Shown: positions 20,372-29,023, numbered from the stretch's first letter. The stretch is 64,000 bases of DNA from Tepidicella baoligensis (GCF_013432195.1 NZ_JACCDB010000010.1:1-64000), one strand, 5' to 3'. The notes: generated from the sequence alone by a model not told the origin. A program made the numbers and translations.

Positions 20372-21175
20372 TCAATAATAGTTGCCCATCAGGGAGATCA
20401 GCTCGATCACGAGCAGGGCCAGAAACATGCGGACCAAAGACCGAAGCTCGCTGCTGGCGCGCCGTTCGGGGTCGGGTGGGTCGTACAGGCTGGAGGCCAG
20501 CGGAATCAGGGCCACGGTGAGCGCGAAGAACAGCGTCTTGAAGGTGAAGATGAGCGTCACGACCGGGTTGAAGACATGGCCCACCATGCGGGTGTAGCTC
20601 CCGATCGCCCAGGGGTTGAAGCCGTAGATGTTCAGGTAGGCCAGCACCAGCGCCACCACGCAACTGAGGGCCGCCAGCATGAACACCGAAAACATGCCCG
20701 CCAGGGCCCGGGGCAACACCAGCCAGTGCAGCACGTCGCGCCCCTGCGCCTTGCAGGCGTCGAATGCCCCCTGCTGCCGCAGCGCTATGAGTTCCGCCCC
20801 CTGCGGAATGGTGATGCGCAACGCCACGAACAGGGCGGCAGCCAGCGGGATCAATTCCAGCACCAGCACCCGCACGACCATGTCCACGGCATACTGGGAC
20901 AGCCCGTAGCTCAGCGCCGTGACCACCACGATGCGGATCAGCACCAACCCGAGCAGGGCCGAGAGCACGGTGAACCAGAGCAGGACCGGTGCCGTGGCCA
21001 GGTACAGGTGACGGGCCAGCACCGGCCAGCGCTCACGCCGGTAGCTCGATGGCGAGACCGCCAGCACCAGGATCACCGCCCCCAAGTGCACGATGCGCCA
21101 CCAGTTGGTCAGCCAGCGCAGCCCTCCCCGGCCGAGGTCGAGCAGGGCAGCGTGGAGACTGGACAACGGCTTCAT
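20372..21175 (-). CDS. MlaE family ABC transporter permease
   Basis: 267 aa inner-membrane protein with five or six hydrophobic segments and the MlaE-type core (VLELIPLAAALFVALRITIPQGAEL, LPRALAGMFSVFMLAALSCVVALVLAYLNIYG). It is expected to form the membrane channel of an Mla/Pqi-like phospholipid transporter. Its ATG overlaps the queG stop by 4 bp. In related clusters an MlaF-type ATPase gene normally sits next to the permease; here only four bases separate it from the MCE gene, so the ATPase must come from elsewhere. Confidence 0.88.
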   Translation of the reverse strand: MKPLSSLHAALLDLGRGGLRWLTNWWRIVHLGAVILVLAVSPSSYRRERWPVLARHLYLATAPVLLWFTVLSALLGLVLIRIVVVTALSYGLSQYAVDMVVRVLVLELIPLAAALFVALRITIPQGAELIALRQQGAFDACKAQGRDVLHWLVLPRALAGMFSVFMLAALSCVVALVLAYLNIYGFNPWAIGSYTRMVGHVFNPVVTLIFTFKTLFFALTVALIPLASSLYDPPDPERRASSELRSLVRMFLALLVIELISLMGNYY

Positions 21176-22281
21176 GTGCTCGATCTTAGCGCTTGCTGCA
21201 GCGCCCAGGACACATGTTCTCGCACCAGTGGACTGGGATGTTCGGCACGGGACTGCAGGGCCTGCGTGACCTGTACGGCATCGGCAGGAGCCAACCCGGT
21301 GGCCAGGGCATTGCCCAGCGCCACCGCCACATTGCGCAGCCAGCGTTCATGGCCGATGCGGCGGATAGGTGTGCCTTCGGTGCGTTGCAGGAACTCGGTT
21401 TCAGACCACAGAAAGCACTCCACCAAACGGCTGCCGGACAGGCCCGAGCGCTCGTCGAAATCCGGCAACGGCGTGCGACGGGCGAATTTGTTCCACGGGC
21501 AGACCAACTGACAGTCGTCGCAACCGTAGATCCGGTTGCCCATCAGGGGGCGCAAAGGCACGGGAATCGGACCGGCGTGCTCGATGGTGAGGTAGGAGAT
21601 GCAGCGTCGCGCATCCAGCCGGTACGGCCCCACCAGCGCCCCGGTGGGGCAGGCCATGAGGCACGCCGTGCATGCACCGCAATGGCTACTCACCGCCACC
21701 GTGGTCGGCAAGGCGACATTGACGAAGATTTCCCCCAGAAAGAACATGGAGCCGCCATCGCGGTCCAGCGCCAGTGTGTGCTTGCCACGCCAGCCGATGC
21801 CGCTGCGCTGCGCGAGCTCCACCTCCAGCACGGGAGCGGAGTCGGTGAACACCCGGTATGCGAACCCATCTGCATCTTGTGCCGGCAAGGCCTGCTGCAT
21901 GCGCTCGGCCAGCTTTTGCAAGCGCTGGCGCAGCACCTTGTGGTAGTCTCGCCCACGGGCATAGAGGGACACCACGGCTTCGAGCGGCCGCTCGAGCCGG
22001 GCCCATTCCTCGGCCCGCCAGTCGTCGGTCCGCCGGGCTGGCAGATAATCCATACGGGCGGTCACCACGCTTATGGTGCCGGGCACGAGTTCGGCGGGGC
22101 GCGCGCGCTTGAGGCCATGGCGGGCCATGTAGTCCATCTCGCCATGGAAGCCGGCCTCCAGCCAAGCCAGCAAGCCCGGCTCGGCATCGCGCAGGTCCAC
22201 CCCGGCCACGCCGATTTGGGACAATCCCAGATCGCGCGCCCACTGGCGGACATGCGTGACGAATTGAGCAGCATCGAACAT
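21172..22281 (-). CDS. queG: Epoxyqueuosine reductase
   Basis: 369 aa iron-sulfur and cobalamin-dependent enzyme for the last step of queuosine synthesis in tRNA, reducing epoxyqueuosine. Two ferredoxin-type clusters are visible: HCGACTACLMACPTGAL followed by the Cys of DARRCISYLTIEH, and GCDDCQLVCPWNKFA. A C-terminal HEAT-like repeat follows (RNVAVALGNALATGL). ATG 22281 (MFDAAQFVTHVRQWA) is family-like; longer readings run over the divergent tsaE start. Only 24 bases separate it from tsaE. It leads the operon with the Mla-type genes. Confidence 0.95.
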   Translation of the reverse strand: MFDAAQFVTHVRQWARDLGLSQIGVAGVDLRDAEPGLLAWLEAGFHGEMDYMARHGLKRARPAELVPGTISVVTARMDYLPARRTDDWRAEEWARLERPLEAVVSLYARGRDYHKVLRQRLQKLAERMQQALPAQDADGFAYRVFTDSAPVLEVELAQRSGIGWRGKHTLALDRDGGSMFFLGEIFVNVALPTTVAVSSHCGACTACLMACPTGALVGPYRLDARRCISYLTIEHAGPIPVPLRPLMGNRIYGCDDCQLVCPWNKFARRTPLPDFDERSGLSGSRLVECFLWSETEFLQRTEGTPIRRIGHERWLRNVAVALGNALATGLAPADAVQVTQALQSRAEHPSPLVREHVSWALQQALRSST

Positions 22282-22305
22282 CAACCGCAGATTGTAGAAA
22301 CAGGG

Positions 22306-22812
22306 ATGAGCAACCATGCCGCGCCCGCGGAACACACGATCGCCTGCGGCTCGGAGCAGGCCACCGAGACGCTCGCCCAGCGGCTGGCCGGCAGCGACGC
22401 CCTGGCCCACGCCGCCATCCACCTGCACGGCGATCTGGGCGCAGGCAAAACCACCTTCGTTCGCCTGCTGCTCCGCGCCTTGGGGGTGACGGGTCGCATC
22501 AAAAGCCCCTCTTACGCCATCGTCGAACCGCACACCACCCCCGCCCGACCAGCCTGGCCGCAGGGCCTGACGGTATCGCACTTCGACTTCTACCGCTTCA
22601 GCAATCCCCGGGAATGGGAAGATGCGGGCTTGCGCGAACTTTTCGCAGCCCCCGGGCTCAAGCTGGTCGAGTGGCCGGAGAAAGCCGCCGGATATCTGCC
22701 CTTGCCCGACCTCGACATCACCATCGACACCCTGGATGACGACACCCGCATGTTCCGCATTCGCGCCCTGACCCCCACCGGCAAGCACTTGCTGGAGACC
22801 CTGGACGCATGA
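22306..22812 (+). CDS. tsaE: tRNA t6A biosynthesis ATPase TsaE
   Basis: 168 aa P-loop ATPase that works with TsaB/TsaD to make threonylcarbamoyladenosine at position 37 of ANN-decoding tRNAs. Walker A is GDLGAGKT (42-49); SPSYAIVEPH and HFDFYRFSNPREWEDAGL are family motifs, then LVEWPEKA. The gene overlaps amiC by 4 bp. queG is divergent and 24 bases away. There is no Shine-Dalgarno sequence; TAGAAA ends five bases before the ATG, so the mRNA may be leaderless. Confidence 0.95.
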   Translation: MSNHAAPAEHTIACGSEQATETLAQRLAGSDALAHAAIHLHGDLGAGKTTFVRLLLRALGVTGRIKSPSYAIVEPHTTPARPAWPQGLTVSHFDFYRFSNPREWEDAGLRELFAAPGLKLVEWPEKAAGYLPLPDLDITIDTLDDDTRMFRIRALTPTGKHLLETLDA

Positions 22813-24233
22813 AACGCCGAACCGCTTTCCAATGGTTGGGCGCGGCCAGCACGCTTTTGCTTACGTTGGGCCCTCATGAACTGGCCCGTGGTGCAACCAT
22901 CGTCGCGGTGCGCATGTGGCCGGCCAAGGACTACACCCGCATCACCATCGAATCGGATGCGGAACTCAACGCCACCCCTTTCTTCGTGGCCGATCCGCCG
23001 CGCCTGGCCGTGGACATCGAGGGCATCGAAATCGTGCCGGCCCTGCGCGACCTCATCGGTCATGTGCGGGCCGACGATCCCAATGTGGCCGGGGTGCGAG
23101 TGGGGCAGAACGCGCCCAACGTGGTGCGTATCGTGATCGACCTCAAGCGCCCCATCACCCCGCAGGTGTTCCAGCTCGCCCCGGTGGCGGCCTACCAGCA
23201 CCGGCTGGTGATGGACCTCTACCCGACCGAGGCCCGCGATCCGCTGGAAGAGCTCATTGCCCAGCGACTGCGTGAGCTCGACCAGGCCCAACCAGCTCCC
23301 CAGACCGATGACCCGCTCGGAGACCTGATCGCACAGCTGCCCGGCGAGCCCACCACTCAGACGCCGCGGCCGGCGGCCACTGCACCCCCCCCGCCCCAAC
23401 GGCCCGAGACCTACGCCACCGATCCATCCGCTCCTGCGTCGCGGGACCCCGCGCGCCCGGCCTTCAGCGCCAAGCAGCGCCCTGGGGCACCTACCACGGG
23501 TGGGCGGGTGGATCGCCTGATCGTGGTCGCGCTGGACCCCGGCCACGGCGGCGAGGACCCCGGCGCCATCGGCCCTGGCGGCACGCGCGAAAAAGACGTG
23601 GTGCTGGCCATTGCCCGCCTGTTGCGCGATCGCATCAACCGGACCCAGGTCAATGGCCACACGATGCGGGCCTTCCTCACCCGCGATGGCGACTATTTCG
23701 TTCCGCTGCATGTGCGAGTGGACAAGGCACGACGAGTGGAGGCCGACCTCTTCGTGAGCATCCATGCCGATGCCTTCTACACCCCGCGGCCCCGGGGCGC
23801 CAGCGTCTATGCCCTCAGCCAACGGGGTGCCACCAGCGCGGCGGCCCGCTGGATCGCCGACAAGGAAAACGCCGCCGACCTGGTGGGGGGCGTGAACATG
23901 CGCGCCCGTGATGCAGAGCTTCAACGCACGCTGCTGGACATGAGCACCACGGCACAGATCAACGACAGCTTGAAACTCGGGCGAGCGATGCTTGCCGAGA
24001 TCGGGCGCGTCGGACGCCTGCACAAACCCCAGGTCGAGCAGGCTGGCTTCGCCGTGTTGCGTGCCCCCGACATCCCCAGCATCCTGGTCGAGACGGCTTT
24101 CATCAGCAATCCCGACGAGGAACGTCGGCTGCGCGACCCGCGGTTTCAGGCCGACATGGCCGACGCGCTGCTGCGGGGCATCGTTGCCTACTTTTCGCAG
24201 AATCCGCCACTGGCACGCAGCCGCGCGCTCTGA
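22809..24233 (+). CDS. amiC: N-acetylmuramoyl-L-alanine amidase (AMIN + Amidase_3)
   Basis: 474 aa periplasmic zinc amidase that cleaves septal peptidoglycan during cell separation. The N-terminal signal has an RR near the start (MKRRTAFQWLG), possibly Tat-directed. An AMIN domain covers about 30-140 (AKDYTRITIESDAELN), then a Pro/Gln/Ala-rich linker, then the catalytic domain from about 235: LDPGHGGEDPGAIG (zinc His), Glu after KDVVLAIA, SIHADAF (zinc His), and VETAFISNPDEERRL (catalytic Glu). amiB and amiC are used almost interchangeably for this gene in proteobacteria. It starts inside the tsaE stop. Confidence 0.92.
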   Translation: MKRRTAFQWLGAASTLLLTLGPHELARGATIVAVRMWPAKDYTRITIESDAELNATPFFVADPPRLAVDIEGIEIVPALRDLIGHVRADDPNVAGVRVGQNAPNVVRIVIDLKRPITPQVFQLAPVAAYQHRLVMDLYPTEARDPLEELIAQRLRELDQAQPAPQTDDPLGDLIAQLPGEPTTQTPRPAATAPPPPQRPETYATDPSAPASRDPARPAFSAKQRPGAPTTGGRVDRLIVVALDPGHGGEDPGAIGPGGTREKDVVLAIARLLRDRINRTQVNGHTMRAFLTRDGDYFVPLHVRVDKARRVEADLFVSIHADAFYTPRPRGASVYALSQRGATSAAARWIADKENAADLVGGVNMRARDAELQRTLLDMSTTAQINDSLKLGRAMLAEIGRVGRLHKPQVEQAGFAVLRAPDIPSILVETAFISNPDEERRLRDPRFQADMADALLRGIVAYFSQNPPLARSRAL

Positions 24234-24281
24234 GCATGGGTTGTTCTCTGCGCCGCGCCGATCGAGAGCGTGTCGGCTTGC

Positions 24282-24782
24282 TCACACCGGGTAAATGAGC
24301 GAGTTCAGGATGAGTTCACTGTCATACACGCAATGGCGGCTGCGCAGCTTGAGCACGCCACCTTCACGTATCCATTCGTCGATGTAGCGGCCCACGTTGA
24401 ACACCTCGCTCACGCTGCCCGGCTTGGTGCGGAACACCGCGTAGTGGGCCTGGGCGCGCACCACCTCCACACCCTCCTCCTGCGCCACCTCCAGCACCCG
24501 GGCGGGGCTGATGACATGGCGCATGTGGTAAGGCCCGTGGTAAATGGTCTGCGTGATGCAGTAGACGCGGTCCTTCATCATGCCCTGACTCTCGAAATAC
24601 ATGAGTGACAGCGGCAGACCACGGTCGTAGTTCTCGCGCGCCTGTACCCGGTAGTGGCCATCGGCGACAAAGAAGCCGGGCCAGTCGGCATAGCGCTTTT
24701 CGTCCAGGGCGGCGGCGTAGGCGGCGTTGAGCTGGTCGATCTCGTGGTGCAGCCAGAGCGTTTGCAATTGTTCGGGTGTCAT
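24282..24782 (-). CDS. Aromatic-ring-hydroxylating oxygenase, beta subunit
   Basis: 166 aa small subunit of a Rieske non-haem iron oxygenase, with the cystatin/SnoaL-like fold. Signs are the N-terminal helix with LNAAYAAALDEKRYADWPGFF, GHYRVQARENYDRGLPLSLMYFESQG, DRVYCITQTIYHGPYHMRHVIS, and the C-terminal KLRSRHCVYDSELILNSLIYPV. It follows the alpha subunit by 19 bases. Length and motifs suggest the salicylate 5-hydroxylase/anthranilate dioxygenase branch, together with the alpha subunit. Confidence 0.9.
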   Translation of the reverse strand: MTPEQLQTLWLHHEIDQLNAAYAAALDEKRYADWPGFFVADGHYRVQARENYDRGLPLSLMYFESQGMMKDRVYCITQTIYHGPYHMRHVISPARVLEVAQEEGVEVVRAQAHYAVFRTKPGSVSEVFNVGRYIDEWIREGGVLKLRSRHCVYDSELILNSLIYPV

Positions 24783-24801
24783 GGCGTGGTTCTTTCGCGG
24801 C

Positions 24802-26196
24802 TCACAGGGACATCGCCTTTTTCCAGTAGTCATACATAGCGCGGATGAGTGTTTCGGTCACCATGTGCTCGGTGGGTGGCTGGCCCACGCCGGAATCCTT
24901 GCCGCCCAGCTCACATAGGGTATGCCCCTGGCCCAGGCCGTCGCTGTTTCGTTGTTCAAAGCCGTCCTGGCTGAACTCGATCACCTCGCCATCATCGGCG
25001 CTCACGAAACCGGCCGGGCCGAACAGGTTGGCCTGGCGCAGGCGTCGTTCGGTCATCTCGGGGGTGTCATCGGCAAAGCCGAAATGCGTCCACACGAAAT
25101 CAAAGCTGCCATGGCCGCGCGGCTGGATGTGCCGGGTGGACAGCGAGTTGACCTGCTGTTGCACAATGAGGCTGGGGAACAGCGTGATCATGGTCACCGT
25201 GGGTGTGATGGTTTGGCCTGGCTGCGTGGGGTCGGGCACCGTCCACCAGGGCTCGGGCACGACGTCCAGCAGGCGCATGTCGTGGAGCGTCATGTTGGCC
25301 TTGAAACTGGTCACACCCTGGGTGACGTCGGTCTGCACGCCGGAGTCTTTGGCCGGCCCCTGACCGCCGTCGTTGCGGCGCGAGATCATCACCGCGTGGC
25401 GACCGTGTTCGTCCATCACCATGCGGCTTTTCTGGTCGGCACGCCACAGGCCGAAGGTGACGAACCAGGTGTGCAGCAGCCCCGGGTGGTAAGGATCCTT
25501 GATGTTTTCCATCATCAGCTTCCAGTTGCCCGGAATGCGCTGGCGGTTGTAGCCCAAAAGGGTGAGCTGGCGCGAGCCGTTGGGACCCTGGAAGATGCGG
25601 TCCAGCCAGGGCAGGATGTGGGGGCCCAGGTAGTCGCGCAGCGGTTCTGCCTGATCGCTGAAAGTGGCAAACACCAAGCCGTGCAGCACCTCCACGCGCA
25701 GCTTGGTCAGGCCGTTGTGCTGCAGGCTGAAGTCCGGTGGCATGCCTCCGTTGATGCACTCTCCCTGTTCAGTGACCACCTTGACGCCGTCCTTGAACGG
25801 CAGGCCGGCGAGGTCACCGTTGAGCTTGTAGGTCCACTGGTGGTAGGGGCAGACGAAGCTGCGCGCGTTGCCGTGAGGCTCCTGGCAGAAGCGCACGCCC
25901 CGGTGGGCGCAGCGGTTTTCCACCACACGGATGCCGTGGTCCGTGGCCCGGTCCTTCGGCATCACGCGGTCTCGCACCATGATGACCTGGCGCTCGCCCA
26001 CCCAACTCAGCTTGTAGTCTCCGGGTTTGGGGATCTCGGCCTCCAGGCCGACATAACACCAGTGCGGCCCGTAGAACAGGCGGTCGAGTTCGCGCTGGTA
26101 GACGGCCGGGTCGGTGTAGGCCCAGAAAGGCACGCGGCTGGAGCCTTCCTGCACGGGCCAGCGGGCGTTGGTTTGCGGTTCGATGAAGGCGTTCAT
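24802..26196 (-). CDS. Aromatic-ring-hydroxylating oxygenase, alpha subunit (NagG/AndAc-like)
   Basis: 464 aa catalytic subunit of a Rieske oxygenase. The Rieske 2Fe-2S ligands are Cys96-x-His98 and Cys116-x2-His119 (ENRCAHRGVRFC and FVCPYHQWTY). The mononuclear iron site is ENIKDPYHPGLLHTWF, with the His-x4-His pair and the bridging Asp. EGSSRVPFWAYTDP at the N-terminus and QQQVNSLSTRHIQPRGHGSFDFVWTHFGF resemble my memory of salicylate 5-hydroxylase and anthranilate dioxygenase large subunits, so an aromatic carboxylate is the likely substrate class. No ferredoxin or reductase gene is adjacent, so electrons must come from elsewhere. The genes split amiC from mutL. Confidence 0.9.
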   Translation of the reverse strand: MNAFIEPQTNARWPVQEGSSRVPFWAYTDPAVYQRELDRLFYGPHWCYVGLEAEIPKPGDYKLSWVGERQVIMVRDRVMPKDRATDHGIRVVENRCAHRGVRFCQEPHGNARSFVCPYHQWTYKLNGDLAGLPFKDGVKVVTEQGECINGGMPPDFSLQHNGLTKLRVEVLHGLVFATFSDQAEPLRDYLGPHILPWLDRIFQGPNGSRQLTLLGYNRQRIPGNWKLMMENIKDPYHPGLLHTWFVTFGLWRADQKSRMVMDEHGRHAVMISRRNDGGQGPAKDSGVQTDVTQGVTSFKANMTLHDMRLLDVVPEPWWTVPDPTQPGQTITPTVTMITLFPSLIVQQQVNSLSTRHIQPRGHGSFDFVWTHFGFADDTPEMTERRLRQANLFGPAGFVSADDGEVIEFSQDGFEQRNSDGLGQGHTLCELGGKDSGVGQPPTEHMVTETLIRAMYDYWKKAMSL

Positions 26197-26219
26197 GGGA
26201 GAGCTCCAAGCGGTGATCG

Positions 26220-26232
26220 ATACATATAGTAT
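26220..26232 (-). promoter_or_regulatory. Candidate promoter/operator of the ring-hydroxylating oxygenase genes
   Basis: ATAC and GTAT form an inverted repeat around ATATA in an AT-rich patch 24 bases upstream of the alpha-subunit ATG. On the minus strand TACTAT (26226-26231) could serve as a -10, with a weak TGGAAT (26249-26254) 17 bases further up, so a protein bound to the palindrome would cover the -10. Confidence 0.35.
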
Positions 26233-26341
26233 GTTTACTTATTAATTCATTCCACTAGGGTTTACGCGCATCTGCACTGGGGGTCTGGTGGGGGATGTTT
26301 GTTGGAGACGGGTGAGTTGCGACTGCGGGGGACGTCGCTTG

Positions 26342-26869
26342 CTGCGGCAGACCTGGCCCTGTGGGGGCTCATACTGTGACGGTCGGCGCCAGGGCGCCGA
26401 CTCCGCTGCGTCCTCCTGTCTGGGGCCAGTGCGACGGAACTCGCTTCGTTCGCTTTGCGCTCACTGCGCTCAGACAGCCGCCGCAAGTCAGTTCATGAAG
26501 CGCGCTCACGCGCGCCCGGCCCCAGGCAGGCGGCCACAGCCGCCACAGAAATCGCCCCCACAGGGCCAGGCCTCCCGCAGCCACCAAGTACGTTGGAGCG
26601 CAACTGGTGGTGTGCCAACATCGTCTCAGCCAAGGCGGGTGCGCCCAGGGGCTGGCGCGCCTTGCGGGGTGCCGAGAAGCGCAGAGGCCGTGGCCGCACG
26701 CACAGCGTGCATCCACCTCTGACTCGCGGCGGCTGTTTGAGCGCAGTGAGCGCCAAGCGAACGAAGCGAGTTCCGCCGCGTGGCCACGGCATCGAGCATC
26801 GAAGGGGAGCCGGTGCGCAGCACCGGCCACCTCGCTGAAGCGCCAGCCCCTGGGCGCACACATCTTGGC
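26342..26869. repeat. Composite block of long inverted repeats
   Basis: At least four imperfect inverted pairs lie in the 766-base gap before mutL. Pair A: 26436-26490 with 26720-26774, 52 of 55 positions complementary. Pair B: 26342-26368 with 26554-26580, about 25 of 27. Pair C: 26629-26658 with 26840-26869, 27 of 30. Pair D: 26415-26427 with 26518-26530, 12 of 13. Pair A arms contain smaller palindromes (GCGC-AGTGA-GCGC and GAAC-n7-GTTC). B and D nest around the left arm of A. No transposase, terminal repeats with target duplication, or credible gene is seen. The rest of 26197-26962 holds nothing else I can name. Confidence 0.85.
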
Positions 26870-26950
26870 CACCAAATACCTGGGCGCGAGACAGGCATTG
26901 GCGCGAAAGCATTCACACCAAAGAGCTCCCACACCCACCATCTCGCCTCC

Positions 26951-26956
26951 TACAAT
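26951..26956 (+). promoter_or_regulatory. Candidate -10 of a leaderless mutL promoter
   Basis: TACAAT ends six bases before the mutL GTG (26963). Transcription would start at or near the GTG. No Shine-Dalgarno sequence and no good -35 are present. Confidence 0.4.
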
Positions 26957-26962
26957 CGCCCG

Positions 26963-28894
26963 GTGAACCACGCCACCCCGATCCGCCCCCACCTGCAGCC
27001 CCGCCGCCCCATACAGGAACTGCCCGATGAACTGATCAGCCAGATCGCTGCCGGCGAAGTGGTCGAACGTCCGGCGTCGGTGGTGCGGGAACTGGTGGAC
27101 AACGCGCTAGACGCCGGTGCCACCCAGATCACCGTGCGGCTGCAAGCCGGCGGCGTCCGCCTGATTGCCGTCGAGGACGATGGCTGCGGCATTCCTCGAG
27201 AGGAACTGTCCACCGCCTTGAAGCGACACGCCACCAGCAAGATACGTAACCTGGCCGAACTCGAAGCCGTGGACACCATGGGGTTTCGCGGAGAAGCTTT
27301 GGCTGCCATTCACTCGATTGCCGAAGTCAGCCTGCTCTCGCGCAGCGTGGATGCACCCGACCCCCACGCCTGGATGCTGCACGGCCGCACGGGTGAAATC
27401 ACCCCTGCTGCGCGCACACCCGGCACCACCGTGGAAGTCCGCGAGCTGTTCTACGCCACGCCGGCCCGCCGCAAGTTCCTCAAAACCGACGCAACCGAAC
27501 TGGCCCACTGCCTCGAAGCCGTGCGCCGCCATGCCCTGGCGCGCCCGGAAGTGGGTTTTGCCGTGTGGCACGAAGGCAAGCTGATCGAGCAATGGCGCGC
27601 TGTGCTCGACGAGGAACCCCATCGAGCACTGGATCGGCGGCTGGCCGACGTGCTCGGCGACGATTTTCTGGCCGCCAGCGTGCCCATCCAAGGCCAGGCG
27701 ATGGGAATCCAAGTCTGGGGCCGCGCGGGCTTGCCTGACGCCGCGCGTGCCCGTGCCGACCGGCAGTTTGCCTACGTCAACGGCCGCTTCGTGCGCGACA
27801 AGGTGGTGGCTCATGCCGTCCGCAGCGCCTATGAGGATGTGCTCCACGGCCAACGCCAGCCGGTGTACGCCCTGTTCATCACCCTGGACCCGAGCCGGGT
27901 CGATGTCAACGTGCATCCCACCAAGATCGAGGTGCGCTTCCGCGACAGTCGCGAGGTGCATCAAGCGGTGCGCAACGCCGTGGAGCATGCCCTCGCGGCC
28001 CCGCGCATGGCCGGCTCCCAGACGACCCCGTCCACAGACCCCCTGCTCAGCCCGGTGCCCACCCCGCCACTGCAGCGCCCGCACACGCAAATGGGTCTGG
28101 ATGTGAGCTCCCCGCATCCCGCGCCTGCCTGGACCAGCCTCTCCCAAGTACGTAATACCTCTGTCTCAGGGCATGCGGTCAACGACCTCGCTGCCTTGTG
28201 GAACCCGGCATCCAGCCACCCCCCCGCTCCAACCGGCAGCCCGCCCTCCGACACACCCTCACCGGCTGGCAACGCTGAATCCACACCAGACACCGCCCCC
28301 ACCTGGCCCCTGGGCCGAGCCATTGCCCAATTGCACGGCGTGTACCTGCTGGCCGAAAACGCCCAAGGGCTGGTGCTGGTGGACATGCACGCCGCCCACG
28401 AGCGCATCGTCTATGAACGCCTGAAAACCCAGCTGGATACGGCAGGCGATCGACCCTTGCCCAGCCAGCCGCTGCTCATACCCGCCACCTTCGCAGCCAC
28501 CCCCACCGAAGTGGCCACCACCGAGGCCCATCAAACCACGCTGCAGCGCCTGGGGTTGGACATCACCCCTTTCTCCTTGCGAACCCTCGCCGTCCGGGCG
28601 GTACCGGCCGCGCTGGCTCAGGGCGATGTGGTCGAACTCGCGCGCAGTGTGCTCGCCGAACTGTCGCAACACGATGCCGCCACCGTGGTGCAACGGGCGC
28701 ATCACGAACTGCTGGCCACCATGGCCTGCCATGGCGCGGTGCGCGCCAACCGCCGTCTGACGCTGGAAGAGATGAATGCGCTGCTGCGCCAAATGGAAGC
28801 GACCGAAAGAAGCGACCAGTGCAACCATGGACGCCCCACATGGCGTCAGCTCAGCCTGCGCGAATTGGACGCCCTGTTCCTGCGTGGGCGCTGA
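26963..28894 (+). CDS. mutL: DNA mismatch repair protein MutL
   Basis: 643 aa. The N-terminal GHKL ATPase has LISQIAAGEVVERPASVV, the Glu/Asn helix ELVDNALDAGA, EDDGCGI, and GFRGEALAAI. A Pro/Thr/Ser-rich linker spans about 340-435. The C-terminal dimerisation domain keeps the endonuclease-type motifs: DMHAAHERIVYE (Met for the usual Gln), QPLLIP (clamp-binding QxxLLxP), ACHGAVRANR, and CNHGRPTW (Asn for the usual Pro). It is therefore probably a nicking MutL. The start is GTG 26963, since longer readings run into the repeat block. Confidence 0.95.
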   Translation: MNHATPIRPHLQPRRPIQELPDELISQIAAGEVVERPASVVRELVDNALDAGATQITVRLQAGGVRLIAVEDDGCGIPREELSTALKRHATSKIRNLAELEAVDTMGFRGEALAAIHSIAEVSLLSRSVDAPDPHAWMLHGRTGEITPAARTPGTTVEVRELFYATPARRKFLKTDATELAHCLEAVRRHALARPEVGFAVWHEGKLIEQWRAVLDEEPHRALDRRLADVLGDDFLAASVPIQGQAMGIQVWGRAGLPDAARARADRQFAYVNGRFVRDKVVAHAVRSAYEDVLHGQRQPVYALFITLDPSRVDVNVHPTKIEVRFRDSREVHQAVRNAVEHALAAPRMAGSQTTPSTDPLLSPVPTPPLQRPHTQMGLDVSSPHPAPAWTSLSQVRNTSVSGHAVNDLAALWNPASSHPPAPTGSPPSDTPSPAGNAESTPDTAPTWPLGRAIAQLHGVYLLAENAQGLVLVDMHAAHERIVYERLKTQLDTAGDRPLPSQPLLIPATFAATPTEVATTEAHQTTLQRLGLDITPFSLRTLAVRAVPAALAQGDVVELARSVLAELSQHDAATVVQRAHHELLATMACHGAVRANRRLTLEEMNALLRQMEATERSDQCNHGRPTWRQLSLRELDALFLRGR

Positions 28895-28911
28895 TTTCGG
28901 GCGCCCCACAG

Positions 28912-28928
28912 GGGTGCAAATGGCACCC
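28912..28928 (+). other. Small hairpin between mutL and gdhA
   Basis: GGGTGC (28912-28917) and GCACCC (28923-28928) form a six-pair stem with loop AAATG, 18 bases after the mutL stop. There is no T run, so a terminator role is doubtful. Confidence 0.3.
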
Positions 28929-29011
28929 AGCATGCCCATCCATGCCCCAACTTCGGGAAAAGCCGCCTTCAAATCGTGCAAAATGCGTATCCCTCATAAC
29001 CCACATGACCC

Positions 29012-29017
29012 TAGGCT
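29012..29017 (+). promoter_or_regulatory. Candidate -10 of gdhA
   Basis: TAGGCT ends six bases before the gdhA ATG (29024), again the spacing expected of a leaderless start. The match to the consensus is only partial and no -35 is evident. Confidence 0.25.
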
Positions 29018-29023
29018 GTCCCG

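Noticed and set aside
22282-22788. Extended N-terminus for QueG
   Set aside because: It would run antisense through tsaE, which carries all its family motifs.
26197-26962. Insertion sequence or transposon in the mutL upstream gap
   Set aside because: There is no transposase frame, no terminal inverted repeats at the ends of a unit, and no visible target duplication. The inverted pairs are nested rather than terminal.
26369-26992. Overlapping frames of 100-207 codons in the repeat block
   Set aside because: Their translations repeat peptides such as FERSERQANEAS and LRSLCAHCAQTAAAS, which come from the inverted repeats. None has a ribosome site or family likeness.
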